NCBI GenBank assembly: GCA_945859605.1
Contig: OX243811.1
Span: 67,607,465-67,671,464, forward strand
Source: Lumbricus rubellus
Taxonomy: Eukaryota; Annelida; Clitellata; Crassiclitellata; Lumbricidae
Direction of reading: 5' to 3'
Length of the DNA stretch: 64,000 bases
Below are positions 34,196 through 45,461 of this stretch, in pieces (position 1 is the stretch's first letter; each line of letters begins with the position of its first letter). A model generated the notes under the pieces. That model made no database searches, was not told the DNA's origin, and was given only the letters and a program-made list of their open reading frames with translations. Made by a program: the position numbers and the translations under genes.

Positions 34196-34247
<52 letters not shown>

Positions 34248-34741
34248 TATACAGACCACACATATATATGCTATACAGGCCACACATATATATGCTATAC
34301 AGGCCATATATACATGCTACACAGGCCATGTATATATGCTATACAGGCCACACACATATATGTTATACAGACCACACCTATATATGCTATTGGATTGGTT
34401 GATTGGATAGATGGATTGATTGGAGTGATTGATTGGATTGATTGATTGATTGATTGGATAGATTGATCGGATAGATGGATTGGATTGGTTGATTGGATGG
34501 ATGGATTGATTTGATTGATTTGATTGATTGGATAGGTTGATTGGATGGATGGATGGATGGATTGGATTGATTGGAGTGATTGATTGGATTGGATTGTTTG
34601 ATTGGATAGATTGATTGGATTGATTGATTGATTGGATGGATTGGATTGATTTTCTGCTGCCTGTATAGTCGCTCTCATTTTCCTTTTTATGTATGCAGTG
34701 GTCCTGAAAAGGACCGTTTAAGTTTCCCTGACAAGGACCGT
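34151..34741. repeat. TATATGCTATACAGGCCACA repeats, TA run and GATT repeats
   Basis: 34151-34390 holds repeats of ATATATGCTATACAGGCCAC interrupted by a (TA)n run (34201-34245). 34390-34650 is GATTGATTGGAT repeats. Then ~90 unique bases with two AAGGACCGTTTA copies lead to the transposase stop. It forms the 3' side of the transposase gene. Confidence 0.8.
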
Positions 34742-35629
34742 TTAGCAGGGGTAGCGCTCGGCGATGTGGCGGAGGATGTTGACGAATGCAAGGTTGAACT
34801 TGCTGCCGAAGCGCTCCCTCCACATGAACTCGTCGATGTAACTCGGAGCCATCTCCTTCGTTGTCCCGTTCATTCTCTTGAAGACGGATTTCATCCTCTT
34901 CCAATAGCCCTCCACTTGATTTGTGTGCGCTCCGCTCACCGGGTCCACGAAGTTCTGGCTGTGGTTCACAGTCTTGTGTGTATAGTTTTGAGGCAGATTC
35001 GGGATGCCTCTATACGCCCTCCATTCGTCGGAAACGATGACGGATCCTGGCAACACGACCCTCTGGATGATTGGCAACAGAGTTGCCGCATCCCTCTTCT
35101 GCACAAATTTAATGTATCCGACTTTTCTCGTGATGTCGTATGCCCCGAACACCCACTGCTGCCTGCCGACGTTTCGGCCTCGGTGGTATTTGGCCCTGGA
35201 AAGTAGAGACTCATCGATCTGGACCTCAAGCCCAGGTCCGCCGAGTTCCACTGGACTGTTCAGTAGCTTCCAGGAACAGATATCACGTATCCACTGGAAG
35301 TATTGAACTCCTGTCCTGGAAGACATGTCCAGTTGATGAATCAACAAGTTCATCGGCGACTTGCACGACCAGTAGTACACAATGTACAGGAACTTCTTCG
35401 GGGATACATGACGGCCCTCCAGGAAACTGTCTTTCAAGACGGAGTGTTTTTTACGGCATTTCGAACATCTCCAAACGTAGCCGGTCAATTTTCCCGGTTC
35501 TTTGTTCAGCCGGCAAGGATGCTGGCACGGTATGCATTGCACTTCCTTGTGCAAGATGCCCTGGCCCTGAAAATATTCAATGACGCTCATTGGAGTCCTG
35601 CAGATTTCTTGAATCTCGAAAATATTCAT
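34742..35629 (-). CDS. Merlin (IS1595/ISXO2-like DDE) transposase
   Basis: Intact 295-aa protein. An in-frame TAA lies 18 bases upstream of the ATG at 35629, so the start is secure. N-terminal cysteines (Cys32, Cys35, Cys39 and Cys55, Cys58) form a probable zinc ribbon. The catalytic domain has the first Asp139 in VQIDES, QQWVFGAYD at ~157-165, DAATLLPIIQR at ~180-190, the second Asp201 in VSDEWRAY, then the motifs YTHKTVNHS and FVDP..GAHTNQVE with Glu240 as the third acidic residue. This is the ISXO2-like/Merlin arrangement. It would cut and join the element ends at 32700 and 41568 in the nucleus. All three catalytic residues are present and the length is normal for the family, so the protein may be active. 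Confidence 0.92.
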   Translation of the reverse strand: MNIFEIQEICRTPMSVIEYFQGQGILHKEVQCIPCQHPCRLNKEPGKLTGYVWRCSKCRKKHSVLKDSFLEGRHVSPKKFLYIVYYWSCKSPMNLLIHQLDMSSRTGVQYFQWIRDICSWKLLNSPVELGGPGLEVQIDESLLSRAKYHRGRNVGRQQWVFGAYDITRKVGYIKFVQKRDAATLLPIIQRVVLPGSVIVSDEWRAYRGIPNLPQNYTHKTVNHSQNFVDPVSGAHTNQVEGYWKRMKSVFKRMNGTTKEMAPSYIDEFMWRERFGSKFNLAFVNILRHIAERYPC

Positions 35630-36250
35630 GATGACACGTGCTGCTTACAAGGCGTCCAGAACAGGAAAGGAAGTCTGAAAACTTGTTCCTAGTTCGAGGA
35701 CTCAGACGTAGACTTATTAATTTGCAGGACTGGAATCTATGGCTGTCAATTTGACTCACAACGATAGATGTCGCCCCATTACAATTCCGTTCCTAATACT
35801 AAAATAAAGAATCAAAAGAAAATGAAAACGGAATTTTTAAAAAATAAAGAATGAAAAAAGGTAGATTGATTCAGTGCCAGCGCTAGCACCCCCCATACCC
35901 CCATTTGGGGGGCCCGAGTTTCAAGTGGCTCCAGGGGACCCCCCAAATTTAGCTGGTCATTATGCCTATTTGTGACTGTACATTTCTTAAACCGGTGCAT
36001 TTATTTGAGGCTCCAGATGCGGTCTGGTGCATGCCTCAACTAACCGTATGGCACTGCCATAGCAGACCTAATTCAAACGTCATACCGGCCATACTGATGA
36101 AAAAAGTTAACAATTGGGATGGGACATTTATTGAAGTCTTACACTATGTCTTTCAGCACTTATAAGCTTATTATGAGAAATTTTGGTGAGATGACAGCTC
36201 AAGGTATGGGGGCCTCAAGTTTTATTTAGGGGGGGGCGGTACCCTAGCGC
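35630..36250. other. Upstream flank of transposase, possible small MITE
   Basis: 35630-35870 is unique sequence where a promoter would lie, but I see no clear core element. 35877-36250 begins CAGCGCTAGCACCCCCC and ends ACCCTAGCGC. That is a weak inverted pair with G/C runs next to each end, possibly a degenerate MITE. Confidence 0.35.
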
Positions 36251-36375
36251 CGGTGTAAAGGTTTCAAATTACCCCCTCCTAAACATTACCCCCAAGTAAC
36301 TTGAAACCGGTTTCAGATTACCCCCCAGAAACTAGTTTTTCATCAATCATCGCGTTTAGTGCACTAAAAATTTTA
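36251..36375 (-). mobile_element. Truncated copy of the CCGGTGTAAAGG MITE
   Basis: Matches the reverse complement of 32424 back to about 32300: same terminal repeat, same ACTTGAAACCGGT, and TCATCAATCAT..GCRTTTA..TGCACTAA. It stops where the 15-base tandem array begins, so the other end is missing. Confidence 0.75.
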
Positions 36376-36423
36376 GTATTTAGTATTTTAGCTACATATG
36401 AAAATAATGATAACAAACCGTTT

Positions 36424-36744
36424 CGTAGCTAAAAAATTCGGAGCCGACCGATTCGGAGCTGAACAATTCGGAGCTGAACAATTCGGAGCTGGCCGATTTG
36501 AAACTAAAAAATTCGGAGCTGAACAATTCGTAGCTGGCCGATTTGAAGCTAAAAAATTCGGAGCTGAACAATTCGGAGCTGACCGATTTGGAACTAAAAA
36601 ATTCGGAGCTGAACAATTCGGAGCTGAACAATTCGGAGCTGAACAATTCGGAGCTGACCGATTTGGAACTAAAAAATTCGGAGCTGAACAATTCGGAGCT
36701 GAACAATTCGGAGCTGAACAATTCGGAGCTGACAGATTCGAGTA
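36424..36744. repeat. 15-bp TTCGGAGCTGAACAA tandem repeat
   Basis: About 21 units of TTCGGAGCTGAACAA with regular variants (GACCGA, GGCCGA, AACTAAAAAA). It is open on both strands because the unit is a multiple of three. I do not treat it as coding. Confidence 0.88.
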
Positions 36745-36846
36745 GCATCGTCTCCAAAAGTTAACCAACTGTCACATTGTGGTGTGACATAGAGCACCGA
36801 AATGGTTTTTGAACCCATTTGTAAAAACACCTGACAAATACATTGT

Positions 36847-37045
36847 GGGGCGCGGTGGTCTAGTGGTGGCGTCGTTGCCTTGGACCCGGAAGGTCCGAGG
36901 TTCGAATAAACCTGGCCGCGTAAGGACCCTGGGCAAGTCCTTCACTCACAATTGCTCTGCACCGGGAGCGCCTCTGAGTAGAGAGAGAGCTTGAAGGGGC
37001 GCTATAACAAGTTCACATACGAACAAACAAACAAACAAACAAACA
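36847..37045 (+). mobile_element. tRNA-derived SINE
   Basis: About 199 bp. The head GGGGCGCGGTGGTCTAGTGG contains an A-box-like TGGTCTAGTGG, and GGTTCGAATAAACC at ~36899-36912 matches the B box of RNA polymerase III promoters. A tRNA-unrelated body follows with GGGCAAGTCCTTCACTCACA and GAGCGCCTCTGAG, and the element ends in (AAAC)n/(CAAA)n at 37021-37045. It lies inside the Merlin element. A body fragment is at 1301-1341. Confidence 0.8.
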
Positions 37046-37830
37046 TGAGGCCCAGAAACCCATTAGCATAGACTTTGCAAAGACTATAGAGAACGAAGCA
37101 CAAAACTCGTTTAGAAATTATTAAGGTATAAAAAACAAATGAAAATGAAACTAAAAGACATATACATATACATATAGAGCAAACAATATCGTTAATAGAC
37201 TACGCCTACAGCGCCCTAGTCGATGGTCGTGCCCTCCCCCAGACCACCCAAGAAAAGGTGGCCGTTCGCATGGAGACAGTTTCTGCTGGTGTGAAGAAGT
37301 CCTACGTGTTGCGCAGCGAAGGGCTTCTGTCGGCTCACTTGTCTGGTTTGGTTGCTTGCCTCGTTCTGAAGTCGTCCGTTGGTCCGTTCTCGTCCTAGGA
37401 TGGACGATGAACCCAGCGTCGACAGTTTCAGTCCCGCTGGCGTTCCAGCTACGACCGCTGGTGGCTTCTTTAGAGGAGTGCCAGTTCCTGGCTGCACCGC
37501 CCACCTCTGTAGTAGAAATGGCGGAGAAGCGTCCACTCTTTCTGGCCCGTCCTCCTCTGGAAGCAACGTTGTGCTCGAAATTGTCATACGCTCGAACTTC
37601 CTTCAGTAACGTTCACAGCGCATGCAGCATGCCCACTTGTCAACTTCGCATCTCCGACCGACGACTGATGACTGACCTCCGACGACTGACCTCCGGCGAC
37701 TGACCCCCAGGCACTTTATCAATACTACAAGACAATGACAAAAGAACAGCAATAACTTATTAAAAATGTTACTGCTAACCACAGGTACATGTAGAACCAT
37801 CAATCAAGAATATATAGAGACTGGAATTGG
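37046..37830. other. Unassigned GC-richer segment inside Merlin
   Basis: 37190-37720 is less repetitive and more GC-rich than its surroundings and stays open for 100-120 codons in several frames on both strands. None shows a domain I recognise. It could be captured host DNA, an untranslated leader of the transposase, or unrelated sequence. CGACGACTGACC repeats occur near 37655-37700. Confidence 0.35.
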
Positions 37831-38284
37831 AGCATGTTGATAGTATATCGGCCTATACCTCCGTCCCCTGGTAGTTAATTAGGCTCCAATACACAGCCTG
37901 TTGATAGTATATCGGCCTATACCTATACCCCCGGTAGTGAATTAGGCTCCAATACACAGCCTGTTGATAGTATATCGGCCTATACCTATACCCCCGGTAG
38001 TGAATTAGGCTCCAATACCCGGCCTGTTGATAGTATATCGGCCTATACCTATACCCCCGGTAGTGAATTAGGCTCCAATACACAGCCTGTTGATAGTATA
38101 TCGGCCTATACCTATACCCCCGGTAGTGAATTAGGCTCCAATACCCGGCCTGTTGATAGTATATCGGCCTATACCTATACCCCCGGTAGTGAATTAGGCT
38201 CCAATACACAGCCTGTTGATAGTATATCGGCCTATACCTATACCCCCGGTAGTGAATTAGGCTCCAATACACAGCCTGTTGATA

Positions 38285-39420
38285 GTATATCGGCCTATAC
38301 CTCCGTCCCCTGGTAGTGAATTAGGCTCCAATACACAGCCTGTTGATAGTATATCGGCCTATACCTATACCCCCGGTAGTGAATTAGGCTCCAATACACA
38401 GCCTGTTGATAGTATATCGGCCTATACCTCCGTCCCCTGGTAGTGAATTAGGCTCCAATACACAGCCTGTTGATAGTATATCGGCCTATACCTATACCCC
38501 CGGTAGTGAATTAGGCTCCAATACACAGCCTGTTGATAGTATATCGGCCTATACCTATACCCCCGGTAGTGAATTAGGCTCCAATACACAGCCTGTTGAT
38601 AGTATATCGGCCTATACCTATACCCCCGGTAGTGAATTAGGCTCCAATACACAGCCTGTTGATAGTATATCGGCCTATACCTATACCTCCGGTAGTGAAT
38701 TAGGCTCCAATACACAGCCTGTTGATAGTATATCGGCCTATACCTATACCCCCGGTAGTGAATTAGGCTCCAATACACAGCCTGTTGATAGTATATCGGC
38801 CTATACCTATACCCCCGGTAGTGAATTAGGCTCCAATACCCGGCCTGTTGATAGTATATCGGCCTATACCTATACCCCCGGTAGTGAATTAGGCTCCAAT
38901 ACACAGCCTGTTGATAGTATATCGGCCTATACCCAGGGCTGAAAGTGAGCCGGGTCTGTCCGGGTCTCAGACCCGGCAATAATTTGTTGGCACGTGAATA
39001 AACACTTATATTTAGCGCCTTCTGGACCAAAGAGACCCGGCAATTTTTGCAAACCACTTTCAGCTCTGCCTATACCTATACCCCCGGTAGTGAATTAGGC
39101 TCCAATACCCGGCCTGTTGATAGTATATCGGCCTATACCTATACCCCCGGTAGTGAATTAGGCTCCAATACACAGCCTGTTGATAGTATATCGGCCTATA
39201 CCTATACCCCCGGTAGTGAATTAGGCTCCAATACACAGCCTGTTGATAGTATATCGGCCTATACCTATACCTCCGGTAGTGAATTAGGCTCCAATACACA
39301 GCCTGTTGATAGTATATCGGCCTATACCTATACCCCCGGTAGTGAATTAGGCTCCAATACACAGCCTGTTGATAGTATATCGGCCTATACCTATACCCCC
39401 GGTAGTGAATTAGGCTCCAA
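38285..39420. repeat. 1,720-bp-offset duplication, first copy
   Basis: This stretch, including a hAT-type MITE, recurs 1,720 bases downstream at about 40005-41140. The two look identical by eye, including unit variants. They diverge at the ACCCGG/ACACGG unit near 39423 and 41143. Confidence 0.8.
38934..39068. mobile_element. 135-bp hAT-type MITE in satellite, copy 1
   Basis: Ends CAGGGCTGAAAGT and ACTTTCAGCTCTG are inverted repeats. The 8-base duplication CCTATACC lies at 38926-38933 and 39069-39076, within a satellite unit. The interior includes GACCCGG inverted motifs and is non-coding. The 8-base duplication and CAGGG end fit hAT. Confidence 0.85.
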
Positions 39421-40004
39421 TACCCGGCCTGTTGATAGTATATCGGCCTATACCTATACCCCCGGTAGTGAATTAGGCTCCAATACACAGCCTGTTGATA
39501 GTATATCGGCCTATACCTATACCCCCGGTAGTGAATTAGGCTCCAATACACAGCCTGTTGATAGTATATCGGCCTATACCTATACCTCCGGTAGTGAATT
39601 AGGCTCCAATACACAGCCTGTTGATAGTATATCGGCCTATACCTATACCCCCGGTAGTGAATTAGGCTCCAATACACAGCCTGTTGATAGTATATCGGCC
39701 TATACCTATACCCCCGGTAGTGAATTAGGCTCCAATACCCGGCCTGTTGATAGTATATCGGCCTATACCTATACCCCCGGTAGTGAATTAGGCTCCAATA
39801 CACAGCCTGTTGATAGTATATCGGCCTATACCTATACCCCCGGTAGTGAATTAGGCTCCAATACCCGGCCTGTTGATAGTATATCGGCCTATACCTATAC
39901 CCCCGGTAGTGAATTAGGCTCCAATACACAGCCTGTTGATAGTATATCGGCCTATACCTATACCCCCGGTAGTGAATTAGGCTCCAATACACAGCCTGTT
40001 GATA

Positions 40005-41140
40005 GTATATCGGCCTATACCTCCGTCCCCTGGTAGTGAATTAGGCTCCAATACACAGCCTGTTGATAGTATATCGGCCTATACCTATACCCCCGGTAGT
40101 GAATTAGGCTCCAATACACAGCCTGTTGATAGTATATCGGCCTATACCTCCGTCCCCTGGTAGTGAATTAGGCTCCAATACACAGCCTGTTGATAGTATA
40201 TCGGCCTATACCTATACCCCCGGTAGTGAATTAGGCTCCAATACACAGCCTGTTGATAGTATATCGGCCTATACCTATACCCCCGGTAGTGAATTAGGCT
40301 CCAATACACAGCCTGTTGATAGTATATCGGCCTATACCTATACCCCCGGTAGTGAATTAGGCTCCAATACACAGCCTGTTGATAGTATATCGGCCTATAC
40401 CTATACCTCCGGTAGTGAATTAGGCTCCAATACACAGCCTGTTGATAGTATATCGGCCTATACCTATACCCCCGGTAGTGAATTAGGCTCCAATACACAG
40501 CCTGTTGATAGTATATCGGCCTATACCTATACCCCCGGTAGTGAATTAGGCTCCAATACCCGGCCTGTTGATAGTATATCGGCCTATACCTATACCCCCG
40601 GTAGTGAATTAGGCTCCAATACACAGCCTGTTGATAGTATATCGGCCTATACCCAGGGCTGAAAGTGAGCCGGGTCTGTCCGGGTCTCAGACCCGGCAAT
40701 AATTTGTTGGCACGTGAATAAACACTTATATTTAGCGCCTTCTGGACCAAAGAGACCCGGCAATTTTTGCAAACCACTTTCAGCTCTGCCTATACCTATA
40801 CCCCCGGTAGTGAATTAGGCTCCAATACCCGGCCTGTTGATAGTATATCGGCCTATACCTATACCCCCGGTAGTGAATTAGGCTCCAATACACAGCCTGT
40901 TGATAGTATATCGGCCTATACCTATACCCCCGGTAGTGAATTAGGCTCCAATACACAGCCTGTTGATAGTATATCGGCCTATACCTATACCTCCGGTAGT
41001 GAATTAGGCTCCAATACACAGCCTGTTGATAGTATATCGGCCTATACCTATACCCCCGGTAGTGAATTAGGCTCCAATACACAGCCTGTTGATAGTATAT
41101 CGGCCTATACCTATACCCCCGGTAGTGAATTAGGCTCCAA
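40005..41140. repeat. 1,720-bp-offset duplication, second copy
   Basis: Second copy of 38285-39420, same orientation, carrying the same MITE in the same satellite unit. Confidence 0.8.
40654..40788. mobile_element. 135-bp hAT-type MITE in satellite, copy 2
   Basis: Identical by eye to 38934-39068, with the same CCTATACC flanks (40646-40653 and 40789-40796). It arose by the 1,720-bp duplication rather than by a second insertion. Confidence 0.85.
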
Positions 41141-41350
41141 TACACGGCCTGTTGATAGTATATCGGCCTATACCTATACCCCCGGTAGTGAATTAGGCTC
41201 CAATACACGGCCTGTTGATAGTATATCGGCCTATACCTATACCCCCGGCCGTAATAGCTGCCTCTTGATAGTATATCGGCCTATACCAGTACACCTATAC
41301 CCCCGTCCCCCGGTAGTGAATTAGGCTCTAATACACGGCCGTAATAGCTG

Positions 41351-41568
41351 CCTGTTGCCTACAAAGCTTGTCTCTCTTAATATATAGGTGGCGCTAATAG
41401 CAGCTTTTTTTCCTTACTGTGACATGGCTATAGAAATGTATAGTCAATGTGCGGAATGGCTCTTAAAATATATACTTCATGTCTGAACGCCGCTTGCGAT
41501 GGAAAAAGACACTGAATGTAAGCAAAATTCTCTGTGTATTTTTCGCCCCTCGGAAGTAAATGTATACC
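41351..41568 (-). repeat. Merlin right end
   Basis: About 220 bp of non-satellite sequence from the array edge to the terminal repeat CGGAAGTAAATGTATACC. It is not similar to the left subterminal region apart from the ~34-base terminal repeat. Confidence 0.7.
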
Positions 41569-41576
41569 GTTTTAGG

Positions 41577-44336
41577 CATGTGCGGTGTTTAACGACTTAG
41601 TTAATTAATATGCGAGAGGCGAAGATGGTGTCGTCTGCGCGGTAATGGCGACGTTAAAATCGCTGCTTAAATTTGTAAAGTCGCTGACTACAGCATCGAA
41701 ATTTAAAACGCTCATATCTCTGGTTTTAAAGTGAATTGAGACATGAAAATAGTCATGTTAACCTACAAATTTGGGCAAGAATCAATTGCTAATTTTTATA
41801 AATCGACACTGTGTCGTTTAAGAGGAGTTCGTGTCGCAAAAATCAAAACACATCCGTACAGAAGGACAAACTTTCAGACTTATAATATACATGTAGATAA
41901 ATATATATTATACAACGTCATCATCATCATGGAATTTTCTTATAGGCCTAAATCATTTTCTTCGTTGAGAAGTCGACCTCTACTGTTACAGTCTACTACA
42001 GTAACAAATTACAACTGAACTCATGCATCTATTGTTGTAGACGACTAAGATCCATTCAAATCTAAGAATATCAATTATTTCAAACGACGACCATGTTTCA
42101 CAATCATGCTCCTATGAATGGAACCCATCAACATCATTTTGGCCATTTATAAATACGCGCGGACACGTTCGGTTCACTCATTCACAATTTCACACGCATT
42201 CGTTTAATTAAGAGGAGGAAGAGAAGAAACATGAGATGAAAGAGGGGAGTTAGGAGGAGATCGTTGGCGCACCAGATATTTTTGGCAGGGGGGGGGGGGG
42301 GGCAAAACAAAATGGTCAATATGCAGATCAAAAAATTAAGAATTAATCGGGTATTTTTTTCCATAGAGGTTTCTAAATACAAATTTCTCAGTTTCTCGTT
42401 GTGTTTCATTGGTATCATCGGTAGGACTGTAGCTACTTTAGTGCGAAAACATTTGTTATAAACGAAGTAGTAATATAAAGTAGGTGCCAATTTTTCAAAG
42501 GAGCAAGTTCCCCTTCTTGTCCCTTAGTGCCCATGGATGAGGAACAGAGAAGGAAGAGGATGAGAAGGAGATGCAACAGCAGGAGCAGGACGATGACGAA
42601 GAAAAGGACGAGGAAGAGGAGGACGAGAAAGAGGACGAGGAGGACGAGGATGAGGAGGAGACATATGAGGATGGTGAGATATGATTGATTTGGTAAATCG
42701 TCTTCTGAATGCTTAGCTGTTGCGATTATGGGATGACACGCCGCCGAGTGGCGATTAAATCCCTATAATGCACCGCTGGCATTCACGTGCAAAAGACGTG
42801 GTAGACGCGTGGTAGACGCGTGGTAGACGGGGTAGTCTTCTCGTTGATTCGCTTTCATTGGCTGTGTATCGATTTAATCGGACGTCTAATGGTCGGCAAT
42901 CAACGCAACGAAAGCCACAAATCCGTCGACTTAACTACTTCGACCAAACCTAATTGGTTTCATGTTTTAGGAAGACGGCCACCACCACCGCCGCCACCAC
43001 CATTTGACCACCACTTGGCAACCATCGAGGCAGCGATGTAGGGGCAGAGGCAGCGATGGAGGGGCAGAGGCAGAGGCAAAGGCGGCGGAGGTGGCAGCGT
43101 CTCTAAGCCAGGCGCACGCAGCTCATCACTATTCCACGGCGGCGCCATGCAAGTCCGACATGAATGTGTTATGAGTCGCATTAAGTCCGTTCAATTACTG
43201 ACCGTGCGAAGACCGCACAACTGACCGGACAACTGACCGGCTAAGTGACCGACCGACTGACTCCTCTCCTCATCGTCCGCTGTATACGCTATATTGGGAT
43301 GCGGTGGTGGATATGGCGGTGGATATGGTGGATATGGATGCGGTGGATACGACGACGGCGGTGGAGACCAATCCGTGCGAATCGACTAAGCGTCTGTGGA
43401 GAAGGATTGATGGCTGTGCATGGTGTGAACTGCATGAGGAGGAAGAAGAGGAGGAGGTGGAAGAGGAGGAGGAGGAGGAGGAGAAGGAGGAGGAGGAGGA
43501 GGAGGAAAAGAGGAGGAGAGTTGGAGAAGGAGGAGAATGAGGAGAAGGAGGAGAGGAGGAGAAGGAGGAGAGGAGGAAGTTTATTCCCGGATCATTCGCA
43601 GGGGATAGGGGGAATGTATGTGGATGGAGGATTGGGTAAGGGACGATGGAGGGAGGAAGAAGGAAGTCAAAACGGCGGGACGCTATGATGGAAGATGGAA
43701 GGAAAGAAGGAGGGGCTGCGGTTTAGAAGACGGAAGGAAAGAAGGAAAGAAGGAACGACCGAACAAACGAGCGGACGAACGAACGAGGGGGAGAGAAGGA
43801 ATAATGTGTAGAGGAGCAAGTAACAAAAGAAGATGGAAAAACTGTGAAGACAAGTGAGACGGAAGAGAAATAGAAGAAAGAAAAGAAGGAAGAGAGTAGA
43901 GGTAGAACGCAGATAGGAGAATGGAAAACGGTGGGAAAGTGTCAGATGGGAGAAGTGGGGAGAATGAGTTGGAGTGATGATTGCGGATTGGAATCGTATT
44001 GATTATTGTCGTTGGATGAGATGATAAGAGATTCGATTTGTATGTTGAGCGACAGTGTTATGTCAATGCGGTTGCCCGTGGCATATAATAACACGTTTGT
44101 TTAACTGTGCCTGCTTCCTCTCCTGCCTCGTAAGTCTATTTGTCTGTCTGTCTGCATAACTTTCCGTGTCCTATTGCCTGCCACTGTGCTATCTTGCTCA
44201 TTGTATCTCTGTATATCTCTCTCTGTTTGTTTACCTCTGCAGTGTATTTCTGTCTGTCTGCTCTCATTGAATTTTTCTATCTGACTCGCTTTCTACGTCC
44301 CTTGTGCCTTATAATAGATGCGTGTATGCTTGAGTT

Positions 44337-44367
<31 letters not shown>

Positions 44368-44600
44368 CTCTCTCTCTCTTTATAGTTCATTCTTTATCAG
44401 GCACTGTGTGTGTCTCTCTGTTTCCCTCTGTACCTTCCATATATATATATATTCAATTATGTATATATATAATTATGTATATATATTTATATTATATACA
44501 TATATATATATAGTTATATACATATATATATAATATTATATATAATTATATATGAGGTCGATTCTGTCGTCGTCATCAGAGTCGAAGGAATCGACTTTGA
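41577..44600. other. Intergenic, with purine-rich and TA-rich low complexity
   Basis: I see no gene. It contains a 14-base G run near 42289-42302, GAGGA/GACGAG repeats at 42540-42665, CCACCACCGCC near 42980, GGAGGAGGA at 43430-43580, GAAGGAAAG at 43690-43800, CTGTCTGT near 44140-44400 and TA-rich DNA at 44430-44555. Confidence 0.6.
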
Positions 44601-45047
44601 GCGAAAGTCTTAGACTTCCACAGAATAAAAAAAATCAATCGATCGATGAATTGCGACGAGAGACGTCGAACGAGATGAGATGCAGTCAATCGATCAATCG
44701 ATTATATCGTCGTTGTCCTCTGCTCGAATCCGGACGTCCTTTGGTTCTTTGGTCCTTTCGTCCTTTGCACCCAACGCCACTTCCTGTCTTACAATATTGT
44801 GTATATAATTATCCTGATGCGTCGAAATGGTGATTGGCACTAATTGCTCTTCATTCTTCTCAGCTTCAAGACAATACAACAACACTCAATCGACAAAACA
44901 AAACCTCTCTTCACCACTCGAACGACGAAACATTGAAGGACTTATTATAGATCTAGGTTGCACTCGACCCATGCATAATCGATATAAATTATGATCCACA
45001 TCACTCGCATAAAATAATAATATTTATAGTTATTGATCTCAATCGAT

Positions 45048-45178
45048 GATTGTGACTCATGCTCTGTTCGAATATAATCATTAATGCATCGCTGTGACTC
45101 ATGCTCTGTTCGAATATAATCATTAATGTATCGCTGTGACTCATGCTCTGTTCGAATATAATCATTAATGTATCGCTG
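45048..45178. repeat. Three 39-bp direct repeats
   Basis: GTGACTCATGCTCTGTTCGA plus ATATAATCATTAATGYATCGC occurs three times in tandem with almost no change. The minus strand reads through as a 13-residue repeat, but there is no wider gene. Confidence 0.85.
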
Positions 45179-45461
45179 ACTTCTGCTTTCGAAATAAACA
45201 TTAAACAACCGGTTAAGATCTCATCGAAGAAAATAATCTACCGGTATACTACAAGTTTCGTGGTTTCTTCTACGATGTTTATAATCGAATGTTCGTTCTC
45301 TGCATGGTTAGGATCGACTGTATTGAACAGTCTTCCAGATCATATTATGAAACATGCACCATCTTTGAATGCGTGATTACGTAACCATGGTAGCAATTGG
45401 ATACTTAGAGATACATATTAATGACACTGACCATCCATACAGACCTAACCATTTTGAACAG

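Larger units (their letters stand above)
37833..41350 (-). repeat. Satellite array B, 63-bp units, inverted relative to array A
   Basis: About 3.5 kb of a 63-bp unit (TATCGGCCTATACCTATACC, then CCCGGTAGTGAATTAGGCTC, then CAATACACAGCCTGTTGATAGTA). Variants include ACACAG/ACCCGG, CCCCCGG/CCTCCGG and CTCCGTCCCCTGG. Relative to the 83-bp unit of array A it lacks 8 + 12 bases. The outer edge near 41250 and 41336 keeps the longer GGCCGTAATAGCTGCCTG form. Units are arranged in higher-order patterns, including a five-unit (315-bp) period after 39069. Frames of 142-329 codons exist on both strands; they are periodicity artefacts. Confidence 0.92.
32700..41568 (-). mobile_element. Merlin DNA transposon, complete, 8.87 kb, with internal satellite arrays
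   Basis: Ends are GGTATACATTTACTTCCG plus ~16 further bases with three mismatches in inverted orientation. The 8-base duplication GTTTTAGG flanks them at 32692-32699 and 41569-41576. GG ends and 8-9-base duplications fit the Merlin/IS1016 superfamily, and the element encodes a Merlin transposase (34742-35629, minus). Published Merlin elements are usually a few kilobases. Here most of the extra length is one satellite family in inverted orientation on the two sides, plus a nested SINE, MITE fragments and simple repeats. The intact transposase frame and exact target duplication suggest it moved as a unit or grew after insertion. Confidence 0.85.

Noticed and set aside
35003..35692. Plus-strand open frames opposite the transposase
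   Set aside because: They are antisense to a clear Merlin transposase and have no motif of their own.
36847..36918. A functional tRNA gene
   Set aside because: Only the A and B boxes are tRNA-like. The acceptor and anticodon stems do not close, and the sequence continues into a SINE body and AAAC tail.
39047..40036. 329-codon Ser/Thr/Pro/Tyr repeat frame, and a 310-codon frame on the opposite strand
   Set aside because: Both are products of the 63-bp satellite unit, which has no stop in either frame. Frames cross an inserted MITE and carry no other sequence.
43245..43860. Arg- or Glu-rich frames of up to 147 codons
   Set aside because: Compositional frames in GGA-rich DNA with no recognisable domain.
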